A DNA stretch of 37,067 nucleotides from Bacteroidaceae bacterium (GCA_017962495.1 JAGCVH010000007.1:1-37067); one strand, 5' to 3'; numbered from the stretch's first letter, positions 16,527 to 25,406 are shown. The notes: generated by a model not told the origin, from the sequence alone. Numbers and translations are program-made.

Positions 16527-17018
16527 ATGACATCAAACACTAAAGTGAAACGCATCCGATGGATGGCAGCTTTGACGCTCGTCCTCCTGTTCTTGAGCCT
16601 CCTGACTCCGTTCTTTCTGCGCCTGTTGCCACCGACGCTGCCCGGTGCCATGCCTATGTTTGAAACGCTATCTACCAAATGGCAGGGGGCCATCGACCTC
16701 ATCTTTTTGCTCCTTGTCTGCCTCTTCAATGCCTGCTTCTTCGTGTTCTTCGTCCGCCTGTTCCGTGGACTTGGCCGGGGAAAGATATTTGTCCCGGGCA
16801 ATGCCCGCTGGCTCTATGCCGGGGCATGGGTACCGATTGTCACGCTCATCTACAGGCTCGTCTATATGTGTTTCGTTAATGGATGCTCCGGCTTGGCCAT
16901 GGCCGTGCTCTGGTCACAGTCGTGGCATAACCTCACCATGTTCTCGGCCATCACGCTCATGGCCCTGCTCTATGACGTGGCCACCGACGTAAGCGAAGAA
17001 AACCAACTGACCGTATGA
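16527..17018 (+). CDS. DUF2975 family membrane protein
   Basis: This 163-residue protein has four predicted membrane segments, at about 9-28 (WMAALTLVLLFLSLLTPFFL), 51-75 (DLIFLLLVCLFNACFFVFFVRLF), 92-116 and 130-152. That matches the DUF2975 family, whose members are commonly paired with a small HTH regulator. Its stop overlaps the HTH start in ATGA (17015-17018), so the two are translationally coupled. The molecular function is unknown. The pairing suggests that the membrane protein senses a signal or modulates the regulator. Confidence 0.75.
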   Translation: MTSNTKVKRIRWMAALTLVLLFLSLLTPFFLRLLPPTLPGAMPMFETLSTKWQGAIDLIFLLLVCLFNACFFVFFVRLFRGLGRGKIFVPGNARWLYAGAWVPIVTLIYRLVYMCFVNGCSGLAMAVLWSQSWHNLTMFSAITLMALLYDVATDVSEENQLTV

Positions 17019-17227
17019 TACGCCTGAACCTCGATGTGATGATGGCCCGTCGTAAGATATCTCTTACCGAACTGGCCGAACGTGTGGGCATCACCCTTGC
17101 CAACCTTTCCGTCCTGAAGACTGGGAAGGCCCGCGCCATCCGCTTCACCACGCTGGATGCACTGTGCCAAGCCCTCGAATGCCAGCCGGGCGACTTGCTG
17201 GAGCACGTCCCCGACGATGAAGCCTGA
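17015..17227 (+). CDS. Small Cro/C1-type HTH regulator (YozG-like)
   Basis: The 70-residue protein is essentially one helix-turn-helix domain. ISLTELAERVGITLANLSVLKTGKARAIRFTTLDALCQALECQPGDLLE (residues 15-63) matches the XRE/Cro-C1 fold with a recognition helix near 30-40. Its length is typical of the small regulators encoded beside DUF2975 proteins. It begins by overlap with the upstream stop. It converges on the cytochrome bd operon across a shared hairpin region. Confidence 0.9.
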   Translation: MIRLNLDVMMARRKISLTELAERVGITLANLSVLKTGKARAIRFTTLDALCQALECQPGDLLEHVPDDEA

Positions 17228-17251
17228 AGGCTATAGCCTTACTGATAGAAA

Positions 17252-17284
17252 ATCCCCTGCCTTCCACACCGGAGGGCAGGGGAT
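17252..17284 (-). terminator. Intrinsic terminator of the cytochrome bd operon
   Basis: ATCCCCTGCC and GGCAGGGGAT form a 10-bp perfect stem, with a further TCC/GGA pairing in the loop. On the minus strand it is followed by TTTTC. It sits between convergent genes and may also stop the HTH transcript. Confidence 0.75.
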
Positions 17285-17305
17285 GACGCATTATGTTCGG
17301 AGGAT

Positions 17306-18448
17306 TTAGTACGCGTGGTCGTGATTTATCTCGTCCATCGTTATCTCCTTCTTGTCGATGGCTGCCCAGGCATAGACGATGTAGGCTAGGACGAAGGGGA
17401 TGAGCAGGCTGACCCAGAACATCGTACGCAGGGTGAATTCGCTCGACGAGGAGTTAGCCATCGTGAGCGAACTCTGTAAGTCTGCCGTCGAAGGGTAATA
17501 GGCTGTGTTGTTCCATGCCGTGAGCAATAGCAGTACGGTGACCGTAACCACGGTGCCGAATCCTACTACCCAGAAGCCCCGCTTCCACTGCTTGTTCCAC
17601 ATGCTATAACCTATGCCCCACAGCACGAAGACTATGCCGATGAGGAGCATAACCAATAGCGGCCACATCTCAAGGAGGTTATGTAGGTACTTGTAGGGTT
17701 CCATGAATACGACCCCCGTCTCTGGGTCAACGGCATAGCCTTCGCCCAGGAGTACGTGCCCCAGGAATGCAAGGAACAGGCCCAGGAAGAGCCAAGTGCT
17801 GCGCCAGAGGGGCTGGATGATGCGGTCGTGATTGTCGAGAAGCTGGTCATCGACCTGCTTATGGATGTAGAGGCATCCCAATATCCTTGCCAGGAAAAAG
17901 ATTGCCAGACCGAGGATGATGTTCCATGGATTCAATAGGGCATCGAGCCCATGTGAGGCGTTTGCCCATCGGCTGATGATGCCCGAACCTATGATGTTCT
18001 CGCGCTCAACGATAAAGTTCGAGCCCGTGAAGAACGTAGCCACGGCACCGCCAAGGAGCAGGGGACCCAGTATGCCATTCAGTACCAATAGGCACTGGAA
18101 CGTCTTAGCCCCGAGCAGGTTACCTAACTTGCTTTGAAATTCATAGCTAACGGCTTGCAGGACGAAGGAGAAGAGGATGATCATCCAAAGCCAGTAGGCT
18201 CCGCCGAAACTGGTAGAGTAGAAGAGGGGGTAAGAGGCGAAGAATGCCCCGCCAAAGGTTACGAGCGTTGTGAACGTAAATTCCCACTTGCGCCCCGTGG
18301 CGTTTATAAGGAGTCGACGCTCATCGGCCGTGCGACCAAGCGTGAAGATTAGGGAGTTGGCACCCTGAACAAACATGAGGAAGACCAGCAGTGCCGCAAG
18401 CAGTGCCACTACAAAGCACCAGTAATGTTGAAGAAAGATATAACTCAT
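17306..18448 (-). CDS. cydB: Cytochrome bd quinol oxidase subunit II
   Basis: CydB is the structural partner of CydA in the inner-membrane bd oxidase, which reduces O2 to water with quinol electrons at very low oxygen. The 380-residue length matches the family. The N-terminus (FLQHYWCFVVALLAALLVFLMFVQGANSL) and the following FTTLVTFGGAFFASYPLFYSTSFGGAYWLW match the family's Gly- and aromatic-rich first helices. About nine hydrophobic segments follow. It is the last gene of DUF4492-cydA-cydB, 130 bp after cydA, a gap that holds a 15-bp inverted repeat. In anaerobes such as Bacteroides this enzyme permits nanaerobic respiration and oxygen scavenging. Confidence 0.97.
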   Translation of the reverse strand: MSYIFLQHYWCFVVALLAALLVFLMFVQGANSLIFTLGRTADERRLLINATGRKWEFTFTTLVTFGGAFFASYPLFYSTSFGGAYWLWMIILFSFVLQAVSYEFQSKLGNLLGAKTFQCLLVLNGILGPLLLGGAVATFFTGSNFIVERENIIGSGIISRWANASHGLDALLNPWNIILGLAIFFLARILGCLYIHKQVDDQLLDNHDRIIQPLWRSTWLFLGLFLAFLGHVLLGEGYAVDPETGVVFMEPYKYLHNLLEMWPLLVMLLIGIVFVLWGIGYSMWNKQWKRGFWVVGFGTVVTVTVLLLLTAWNNTAYYPSTADLQSSLTMANSSSSEFTLRTMFWVSLLIPFVLAYIVYAWAAIDKKEITMDEINHDHAY

Positions 18449-18512
18449 AGTTCTTTATTTTTAGTAGTTAAAGGGAATGGAAGGGGAGTTATCGGCCTTT
18501 CAGGCCTTGGGA

Positions 18513-18572
18513 GTTAAAGGGACGATACTTATGCTAACTGTTTTTCATCCTCTAGTCTATCGTCCCTTTAAC
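18513..18572 (-). promoter_or_regulatory. 15-bp inverted repeat between cydA and cydB
   Basis: GTTAAAGGGACGATA (18513-18527) and its exact complement TATCGTCCCTTTAAC (18558-18572) are separated by 30 nt; pairing nearly continues for four more bases. In the operon RNA it would form a hairpin just after the cydA stop. It may be an mRNA processing or stability element that sets the CydA:CydB ratio, or a by-product of the GGGAGTTAAA repeats there. Confidence 0.6.
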
Positions 18573-18598
18573 TTCCCTTTAACTCCCTTTTAACTCCT
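18561..18598 (-). repeat. 10-bp tandem repeat over the cydA stop codon
   Basis: On the minus strand three consecutive units, GAGTTAAAAG, GGAGTTAAAG and GGAAGTTAAAG, span the cydA end. They encode its last residues ELKGS and supply the stop codon. Confidence 0.65.
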
Positions 18599-20153
18599 TA
18601 TCAATGCCTTTCGGTCCTGCCTTGATGGCACGACACATGATACTAATCTCCACGGCCAGAAGGGTAGTGAAGAGGACGAGGAAGAGGAAGAACGTGGTCA
18701 TCACAGCCCCCGAGCTCAGGTCGCTGACGCCTACCCATGTGGGCAGCATGTCCTGGATGGTCCACGGTTGACGACCGAACTCTGCCACCAGCCATCCTGC
18801 CTCGCTGACGATGTAGGCTATAGGGATGCACAGGAGAGCTATCCACAATAGCCAGCGTGCCTCGGTAATGTCCTTCTTATATATATAGAAGAGAGAGAGA
18901 AGAAAGAGCAGGACAAAGAGGCATCCTCCCCCGACCATCACGCGGAATGCATAGAAGCATACGGGGATGTAGGGCACGACCTGACTGCGGTCCTTGATAT
19001 AGCCGTAGCCGAAGAAGGGCATATTCTCCTTGATCTCCGTGCTAAGCGTTGCGAGGAAATCCTCTGGGGCTCCGTCCTTCTTCGCCTTGCGGTATTCCTG
19101 CAAAGCCGTTATGGCACACTGCCCACGCTCTATCTTCTCGTCGAGCGAGAGTTCGCGCGTTCCGTCCTCCTTGGTATAGCCATCCAGTATGTCACGTATG
19201 CCCGGTACATAGCCATGCACGTCGTTTGTGGCCAGGAACGATAGGGCGTAGGGTACAGCAAGCTTAAGAGGAGGCTCGTCGGTGGCCTCGAAGTCGGGCT
19301 GCGAGAATGGGTTGATGCCCGCAATGATGGTTAGGGGCTGGTCGGTGCCGCCCTTATAGAGAGCCTCCATTGCAGCCAGTTTCATGGGCTGCGTTTGCGC
19401 TACCGTATAGGCCGAATGGTGCCCGGATAGCATGATCAGAGCCGAGGAGATGAGGCCAAAGATGGCACCAATCTTCAGGCTCTTGGTGGCAAACTCCACG
19501 TGGCGATGCTTCAGGAGATACCAGCTCGATACGCCGACCACAAAGACAGCTCCCAATACCCATGCCGAGAGAACGGTATGGACAAACTTGTCCACCGCTA
19601 CGGGCGAGAAGGCTACATCTAGGAAACTTGTCATCTCATTCCTTACGGTCTCGGGGTTGAACTCCTGACCCACGGGGTGCTGCATCCACGAGTTTGCGAC
19701 CAGAATCCACCAAGCAGAGATGGTTGCCCCTAAGCCCGTGAGCCACGTAGATGCTAAGTGAAAGCCCTTAGAGACCTTGTTCCAGCCAAAGAACATTACG
19801 GCCACGAAGGTCGATTCCATGAAGAATGCGACGATGCCTTCCACAGCAAGAGGCGCTCCGAATATGTCGCCGACGAGGTAAGAATAGTTGCTCCAGTTCG
19901 TACCGAACTCGAACTCAAGGATGATGCCTGTAGCCACGCCCATGGCAAAGTTAATGCCAAAGAGGCGCTGCCAATACTTCGCTGTCTCCTTCCAGAACTG
20001 CTTTCCAGTCCTGAAGTACAGGGTCTCCATGATGCCCATCACTACGGCTAAGCCCAGTGTCAATGGGACGAACAGCCAGTGATATATGGCCGTTAAGGCG
20101 AACTGTGCCCTGGCCCAGTCCACCATCGTCATGTCGATGCTTAACAGATTCAT
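18579..20153 (-). CDS. cydA: Cytochrome bd quinol oxidase subunit I
   Basis: CydA carries hemes b558, b595 and d and the quinol site. At 524 residues it is family length. ARAQFALTAIYHWLFVPLTLGLAVVMG (residues 14-40) holds the conserved heme-ligand His, and the GWLVAEFGRQPWTIQDMLPT segment carries the conserved GRQPW motif. Many hydrophobic helices span the protein, with a central polar loop between (about 270-380). The C-terminal ELKGS and stop are written by a 10-bp tandem repeat. DUF4492 lies upstream across a 65-bp AT-rich spacer, and cydB is downstream. The operon probably runs from the promoter in front of DUF4492. Confidence 0.97.
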   Translation of the reverse strand: MNLLSIDMTMVDWARAQFALTAIYHWLFVPLTLGLAVVMGIMETLYFRTGKQFWKETAKYWQRLFGINFAMGVATGIILEFEFGTNWSNYSYLVGDIFGAPLAVEGIVAFFMESTFVAVMFFGWNKVSKGFHLASTWLTGLGATISAWWILVANSWMQHPVGQEFNPETVRNEMTSFLDVAFSPVAVDKFVHTVLSAWVLGAVFVVGVSSWYLLKHRHVEFATKSLKIGAIFGLISSALIMLSGHHSAYTVAQTQPMKLAAMEALYKGGTDQPLTIIAGINPFSQPDFEATDEPPLKLAVPYALSFLATNDVHGYVPGIRDILDGYTKEDGTRELSLDEKIERGQCAITALQEYRKAKKDGAPEDFLATLSTEIKENMPFFGYGYIKDRSQVVPYIPVCFYAFRVMVGGGCLFVLLFLLSLFYIYKKDITEARWLLWIALLCIPIAYIVSEAGWLVAEFGRQPWTIQDMLPTWVGVSDLSSGAVMTTFFLFLVLFTTLLAVEISIMCRAIKAGPKGIDKELKGS

Positions 20154-20218
20154 AGGTTTTTAGGTTATAAGGTTTAGAATTTACAGGTTAAAGGTTATAA
20201 TGTTCAGGCAGCAAGGTG

Positions 20219-20419
20219 CTAAGGTTGCAGCTCTGTCGCTACGAACTCGGCCTCGTTGCCCTTGGCATGTTGCTTCAGATAGTTAGGGAAGAAGAACACC
20301 TTAAGCACTAAGAATATGACGACTAACTTTATAAGGATGACCGTCCAAAGCGTGCGCCCTAACGTCATGCTGCGGAAGCCATCGTAGTACAAATCCCATA
20401 TCCTTTTGAGCGTATTCAT
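20219..20419 (-). CDS. DUF4492 small membrane protein of the cyd operon
   Basis: This 66-residue protein has WDLYYDGFRSMTLGRTLW followed by one membrane helix (about 27-46, VILIKLVVIFLVLKVFFFP). This matches DUF4492, which is regularly encoded ahead of cydA in Bacteroidota. By analogy with CydX-type subunits it may help assemble or stabilise the bd oxidase; that role is inference. The -7 box TATCTTTG ends only 5 nt before its ATG, so the transcript may be almost leaderless. Confidence 0.88.
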   Translation of the reverse strand: MNTLKRIWDLYYDGFRSMTLGRTLWTVILIKLVVIFLVLKVFFFPNYLKQHAKGNEAEFVATELQP

Positions 20420-20424
20420 CGGGA

Positions 20425-20432
20425 CAAAGATA
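20425..20432 (-). promoter_or_regulatory. -7 box of the DUF4492-cydAB promoter
   Basis: TATCTTTG on the minus strand, 5 nt from the DUF4492 ATG (20419). No TTG is visible at -33. The usual spacing would leave a leader of zero to two nucleotides. Confidence 0.45.
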
Positions 20433-20475
20433 GCTAATTTTTTTAATATTATTTCTTTATTCTATATATTTTGTG

Positions 20476-20483
20476 TACCTTTG
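20476..20483 (+). promoter_or_regulatory. -7 box of the tolC-like operon promoter
   Basis: TACCTTTG matches TAnnTTTG. The predicted leader to the ATG at 20508 is about 20 nt. The -33 region has only TTTC. Confidence 0.5.
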
Positions 20484-20507
20484 CACTGATTTTCGCAATG
20501 ATATTCT

Positions 20508-21971
20508 ATGAAGAGATATTTGTTATTGATACTATGCCTTGCAGGGGTCACGTCTATGGCCCACGCCCAGCGAAAGCTTAGCCTTGACAGCTGTCGCGCT
20601 ATGGCCTTGCAGGGGAACAAGCAATTGACTTTGGCCCGTCTCAGTCAGGACGTAGCTCGCGATGTTAAGAAGGCTGCGCGCACACAGTACTTGCCTAAGG
20701 TCGATGCCTTAGGGGGATACTCCTACATGAGTAAGGAGTTTTCAATCCTCAACGACAAGCAGAAGTCGGCCTTAAGCAATATCGGTACCAATGGCGTCAA
20801 TAGTATGTCGACGTCGAGCATCGGGGCACAATTGGCCCAGATACTTGCAGGTATGGGGATGGATCCCGCACAGGTGTTGCCAGCAGCGGCTACGTCGTTG
20901 AATCAGGTAGGGCAGGGCGTTGTCGATGCCTTCCGTACGGACACTCGTAGCATGTGGGCTGGTACCATCCAGTTGCGACAGCCTTTATATTTGGGCGGTG
21001 CCATTAGGGCTGCCAACCGCATGGCTGATATCGGTGAGAACGTTGCCGATATACGCATCGAACAGCAGATGCAAGAGACTATCTATGACGTTGATAAGGT
21101 CTATTGGCTGGTCATCTCCTTAAGGCATAAGCAGCGCTTGGCCGAGAGTTTCCGTGACCTGGTCTCCCACCTCGATGAGGATGTGCATAAGATGATAGAT
21201 GAGGGAGTCGCTACACGTGCCGACGGATTGAAGGTGGATGTGCGCGTCAATGAAGCAGAGATGAAGATCACAGAGGTAGAGAATGGCCTGTCCCTGTCTC
21301 GTATGCTTCTGTGCCAGTTGTGCGGACTTCCGCTCGACACCGACTTTATCTTGGAGGATGAAGATAAGGACCTTCAAGTCCCAACATTAGAGACACAGCC
21401 CGATGGCGATATTAACCTTCGTCCCGAACTCCGCTTATTAGAGTCGGCGGTAGAGCTTAGCCGTCAGGGCGAAAAGCTAGCATTAGCACCCTATCTACCT
21501 CATGTCGGTGTAATAGCAGGCTATACCTTCTCTAACCCCAATGTCTTTAACGGTTTCGAGCAAAAGGTAGGAGGTTTCTGGAACGTGGGCGTAATGATTC
21601 ACGTCCCAGTCTGGAACTGGATGGAGGGCAAGTTTAAGGTTAGAGCCGCCAAGACTTCTACCGTTATGGCCCAAACGACATTAGACGAGGCCCGTGAAAA
21701 GATAGACCTTCAGCTGGCTCAGAGCAGGTTTAAGGTGACTGAGGCCCATAAGAAGCTGGAGCGTGCCAATAAGGATATCGAGAGTGCAGAAGAGAACTTG
21801 CGTTGCGCAAATGCAGGCTTCCACGAGGGAGTGATAGATGCAACGACGGTGATGGCTGCCCAGACTGCATGGCAACAGGCCGAGAGCCAGCGCATCGATG
21901 CTGAGATCGATGTGAAGATGGCTGAAACGACTTTGCGCAAGACCTTGGGAACGTTGTCTATTGATAGATAA
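20508..21971 (+). CDS. TolC-family outer-membrane efflux protein
   Basis: The 487-residue protein has a signal peptide (1-20, cleavage after AHA) and the duplicated long-helix plan of TolC-type channels. First-half helices start at LDSCRAMALQGNKQLTLARLSQ. The second half repeats the pattern (INLRPELRLLESAVELSRQGEKLALAPYLPHVGVIAGY, then IDLQLAQSRFKVTEAHKKLERANKDIESAEENL). It forms the outer-membrane exit duct and works with the HlyD-type adaptor and the two ABC-2 permeases that follow in the same operon. The substrate is unknown. Confidence 0.93.
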   Translation: MKRYLLLILCLAGVTSMAHAQRKLSLDSCRAMALQGNKQLTLARLSQDVARDVKKAARTQYLPKVDALGGYSYMSKEFSILNDKQKSALSNIGTNGVNSMSTSSIGAQLAQILAGMGMDPAQVLPAAATSLNQVGQGVVDAFRTDTRSMWAGTIQLRQPLYLGGAIRAANRMADIGENVADIRIEQQMQETIYDVDKVYWLVISLRHKQRLAESFRDLVSHLDEDVHKMIDEGVATRADGLKVDVRVNEAEMKITEVENGLSLSRMLLCQLCGLPLDTDFILEDEDKDLQVPTLETQPDGDINLRPELRLLESAVELSRQGEKLALAPYLPHVGVIAGYTFSNPNVFNGFEQKVGGFWNVGVMIHVPVWNWMEGKFKVRAAKTSTVMAQTTLDEAREKIDLQLAQSRFKVTEAHKKLERANKDIESAEENLRCANAGFHEGVIDATTVMAAQTAWQQAESQRIDAEIDVKMAETTLRKTLGTLSIDR

Positions 21972-22016
21972 TTCAATAAATCGTAAATTGTAAATCGTTA
22001 AATCGTAAATAATATT

Positions 22017-23000
22017 ATGAGCGAGAAATCACAACATACCAATGTGCTGCTGGCAATACTATGTTTTGCCGTAGTAGTTGGAGCAGTTGCTCTCATTGGT
22101 TTCTTCACCTTAGGCAACGAGCCCGAGGTGATACAGGGTCAGATGGACGTGACCGAATATCGTGTGTCGAGCAAAGTGCCAGGCCGCATCCTGGAAATCA
22201 GAGTGCAAGAAGGCGATTATGTGCATGTGGGTGACACTCTTGCCATATTGGACGCTCCTGAGGTGAATGCCAAGAAGGAACAAGCCAATGCCGTTGAGGA
22301 AGCTGCCTCTGCTATGAGCGAGATGGCTAAGAAGGGCGCACGCCAGGAGCAGATTCAAGGCGCTTATCAGGTATGGCAACAAGCCAAAGCTGCCCTGGAG
22401 ATACACGAGAAATCATATCAACGTGTGCAGAAACTCTTCGATGAAGGCGTGTTGAGTGAACAGAAACGTGATGAGGCTTATGCCCAGTACACAGCGGCTC
22501 AAGCTCAGGCCAAGGCTGCCGAAAGCCAGTATAATATGGCTGTCAATGGTGCTCGCCGTGAGGAGAAGATGGCTGCTGCTGCCAAGGTGCAACAGGCTAG
22601 AGGTGTTGTAGCCGAAGTTAGCTCTTACATCGGTGAGACAGTGCAGATAGCTCAGATGGAGGGTGAGGTTACGGACATATATCCTCATGTCGGTGAACTC
22701 GTAGGTACGGGCTCGCCCATCATGAGTGTCGCTATCATGCAAGACATGTGGGCTTCGTTCAACATTCGTGAGGACCAGCTTAGCGGCATGAAGATTGGGG
22801 ATGAAGTGGAAACGTATGTTCCAGCCTTCGACCGTACGCTTAAGATGAAGGTCTATTACATGAAGGACCAAGGCTCGTATGCAGTATGGAAAGCAACCAA
22901 AGCCAATGGGCGCTATGACCTGAAAACCTTTGAAGTTAAGGCTCGTCCTGTAGAGAAGATAGAAGGGCTTCGTCCTGGAATGTCAGTAATTATTAAATGA
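22017..23000 (+). CDS. HlyD/EmrA-type periplasmic adaptor protein
   Basis: This 327-residue membrane fusion protein has one N-terminal membrane anchor (about 10-32, LLAILCFAVVVGAVALIGFF). Lipoyl-like halves flank a coiled coil: VTEYRVSSKVPGRILEIRVQEGDYVHVGDTLAILDAPE, an Ala/Gln-rich hairpin (about 85-195), then MEGEVTDIYPHVGELVGTGSPIMSV. It links the inner-membrane permeases to the TolC-type duct. An AT-rich TAAATCG-type repeat spacer separates it from the upstream gene. Confidence 0.93.
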   Translation: MSEKSQHTNVLLAILCFAVVVGAVALIGFFTLGNEPEVIQGQMDVTEYRVSSKVPGRILEIRVQEGDYVHVGDTLAILDAPEVNAKKEQANAVEEAASAMSEMAKKGARQEQIQGAYQVWQQAKAALEIHEKSYQRVQKLFDEGVLSEQKRDEAYAQYTAAQAQAKAAESQYNMAVNGARREEKMAAAAKVQQARGVVAEVSSYIGETVQIAQMEGEVTDIYPHVGELVGTGSPIMSVAIMQDMWASFNIREDQLSGMKIGDEVETYVPAFDRTLKMKVYYMKDQGSYAVWKATKANGRYDLKTFEVKARPVEKIEGLRPGMSVIIK

Positions 23001-23019
23001 TTGGTAATCAGTCAGTAGA

Positions 23020-24189
23020 ATGACTGTATTTAAACGAATACTTAATATCTCGTTGCGCGAGGTTAGAAACCTTGTGACCAACCCCATGTACTTCTTGTTC
23101 ATGGTATCTGCTCCCATCATTGTGGTACTATTCTTCACCACATTCTTGAGGGACGGTCAACCAATTGATATGCCTGTGGGTGTGGTCGATCAAGACAATA
23201 CTACTACCACTCGTCGCTTGGTACGCATGCTGGATGCTTTCCAGACTTCCAAGGTGGTGGGGCAGTATGCTACCGTGGCTGACGCTCGTCGTGCCATACA
23301 GCGCAATGAGATATATGCATTCTTTTACGTTCCAGCTGGTACGACAAGCAAGCTGTTAGCATCACGCAAGCCGAAGGTGTCGTTCTACTACTCAATGACC
23401 ACGCTTACGTCCGGTTCTTTGCTTTATCGCGACTTGAAAACAATTGCCTCGTTGGGCAATGCTGGAGTGATACAAGGCAGCTTGAAGGCTCGAGGGGCTA
23501 CGGATAAGCAGATTATGACCTATCTGCAACCCCTACAGATTGACCTGCACCAGATAGCGAACCCAGCAACGGACTATAATGTGGTCCTGACAACAACACT
23601 TGTACCAGCCGTACTAACCTTGTTTATGTTCCTATTGGCCGCATATTCGTTGGGTACTGAACTTAAGTTCGAGACTGGTCCTAACCTTATGCTTCGTGCT
23701 GGCGACAATATATGGATTGCCCTCGTAGGGAAGATGTTGCCCATGTTCTTCATCTTTCTCAACATATTCTTCATCTACGAGTTGTATGTTTATTACTTCT
23801 TAGGCTTCCCTCATTTGGGTGGTCCCTGGCCAATTGCGCTTTTGGGAGTGCTTACGGTAACGGCTTCTCTTGGCTTTGGCATCTTTATGTTTGGTTTAGT
23901 GCCTCAGTTGCGCATGTCCATGAGCATTTGTTCCCTGTGGGCTGTGCTCAGTTTCTCGCTTGCGGGTGCTCTCTTCCCCTTGGCAAGTATGGATACACCT
24001 ATTCAGTCTGTTGCCAACCTGTTCCCCATGCGACACTACTTCCTCATTTATCAGGCTACGGTGTTTAATGGCTATCCTGTTTCTGCGGTATGGGTCAATG
24101 TGGTGGCTTTGGTGGCATTCTCCCTATTGCCTTTGCTGGTATTCCCTCGCATAAAGAAGGCCTTGAAGTATTATGTTTATATTCCATAA
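23020..24189 (+). CDS. ABC-2 type transporter permease (first of two)
   Basis: This 389-residue ABC-2 permease has an N-terminal helix (YFLFMVSAPIIVVLFFTTFL, about 23-42), a large outer domain (about 45-180) and five C-terminal helices (from about 190). That is the YhhJ/YbhR layout. It starts 19 bp after the adaptor stop and the second permease begins 3 bp after its own stop. No ATP-binding subunit is encoded in this operon, so the ATPase must come from elsewhere or the pair moves substrate differently. Confidence 0.9.
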   Translation: MTVFKRILNISLREVRNLVTNPMYFLFMVSAPIIVVLFFTTFLRDGQPIDMPVGVVDQDNTTTTRRLVRMLDAFQTSKVVGQYATVADARRAIQRNEIYAFFYVPAGTTSKLLASRKPKVSFYYSMTTLTSGSLLYRDLKTIASLGNAGVIQGSLKARGATDKQIMTYLQPLQIDLHQIANPATDYNVVLTTTLVPAVLTLFMFLLAAYSLGTELKFETGPNLMLRAGDNIWIALVGKMLPMFFIFLNIFFIYELYVYYFLGFPHLGGPWPIALLGVLTVTASLGFGIFMFGLVPQLRMSMSICSLWAVLSFSLAGALFPLASMDTPIQSVANLFPMRHYFLIYQATVFNGYPVSAVWVNVVALVAFSLLPLLVFPRIKKALKYYVYIP

Positions 24190-24192
24190 GCC

Positions 24193-25371
24193 ATGAGCAA
24201 GCTGTATCAGGAAATATGTGACATCTGTTTGGTGTGGCGCGATGAGATGAAGAACTTCGTTCAAGACGAAGGCATCTTGTTGTTCTGCCTTCTCCTTCCT
24301 TTTGCCTACCCGTTGCTCTATGCTTGGATATACAATAACGAGGTCGTCCGCGAAGTCCCCGTTGTGGTAGTTGATGATTCGCATTCGGCTTTTAGCCGTG
24401 AATTCATTCAAAGTGTCGATGCTTCGCCGGATGTTCGTGTAGCCTATCGTGCTGGTTCGCTTGAAGAGGCACGCCGAATGGTTGAGCAGCAAAAAGTTCG
24501 TGGAATCTATTATTTGCCGCCCGAACTGGAGACCAATGTCCTCAGGGGACAGCCGTCGCATATAAGCGTCTATACCGATATGGCTATAACGCTCTATTAC
24601 AAAGCTATTTTCCAGACGGCTACAGCCGTTGTGGGTGAGATGAATAAGGACATCCGCATTAGCAGTATGACGGCTCTTACCACGCAACGCGATGAGGAGA
24701 TTTCAGCTGCTCCATTAAGCTTCGATGAAGTTCCCATCTTCAATCCTGCACAGGGATATGGCAGTTTTGTCTTGCCTGCTGTGCTTATTCTCATCATTCA
24801 ACAGACGTTGATGTTGGGTATAGGACTTTCAGAGGGAACGCGCCACGAACGTCATAAGTTCTTGCCACAGGGCATTCGCACGGGGCGTACTATGGGTCTC
24901 CACCTCGCTTTGGGTAAGGGTATGGCTTATTTTATGGTCTATGTTGTCTGGACGGCCTATCTCACCTTGGTTGTACCTCGATGGTTTAGCTTTGTCATGA
25001 TAGCCCGACCCGCCGACCTCATATTGTTCTTCTTCCCGTATTTGTTGGCATGCATCTCCTTCGGTTTGATGCTGTCGTGGTTGGTTCGATATCGCGAGAA
25101 TGTACTTTTGCTCGTGGTCTTCACCTCCATACCCTTCTTGTTCCTTTCCGGCATCTCATGGCCTCAGAGTGCCATACCACCGTTCTGGCGCACGGTTGGT
25201 TCGATTCTTCCTTCCACCTATGCCATTCGCGGTTTTGTCCGTATGGCTTCGATGGGGGCCACTTTGGCTGATGTTTTGGCCGAATTCCGTGCCTTATGGA
25301 TTCAGGCAGGCATCTATCTTGTTTTCGCCAGCTTCGTCATGCGTCGGAAGGGAAATCCTAAAAAATCTTAA
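24193..25371 (+). CDS. ABC-2 type transporter permease (second of two)
   Basis: This 392-residue permease has the same layout as its neighbour: a first helix (about 31-49, LLFCLLLPFAYPLLYAWIY), an outer domain with VPVVVVDDSHSAFSREFI, then five helices from about 200 (FVLPAVLILIIQQTLMLGIG onward). The two permeases probably form a heterodimer. It ends the tolC-hlyD-permease-permease operon, and ndk follows with its own promoter. Confidence 0.9.
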   Translation: MSKLYQEICDICLVWRDEMKNFVQDEGILLFCLLLPFAYPLLYAWIYNNEVVREVPVVVVDDSHSAFSREFIQSVDASPDVRVAYRAGSLEEARRMVEQQKVRGIYYLPPELETNVLRGQPSHISVYTDMAITLYYKAIFQTATAVVGEMNKDIRISSMTALTTQRDEEISAAPLSFDEVPIFNPAQGYGSFVLPAVLILIIQQTLMLGIGLSEGTRHERHKFLPQGIRTGRTMGLHLALGKGMAYFMVYVVWTAYLTLVVPRWFSFVMIARPADLILFFFPYLLACISFGLMLSWLVRYRENVLLLVVFTSIPFLFLSGISWPQSAIPPFWRTVGSILPSTYAIRGFVRMASMGATLADVLAEFRALWIQAGIYLVFASFVMRRKGNPKKS

Positions 25372-25374
25372 AAA

Positions 25375-25406
25375 TTTGTTTGTTCGGGAAGTTTTTCGTA
25401 CCTTTG
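25375..25406 (+). promoter_or_regulatory. Bacteroidota-type promoter for ndk
   Basis: TTTG (25375-25378), 20 nt, TACCTTTG (25399-25406), a full consensus match. The leader to the ATG at 25466 is about 55 nt. Confidence 0.7.
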
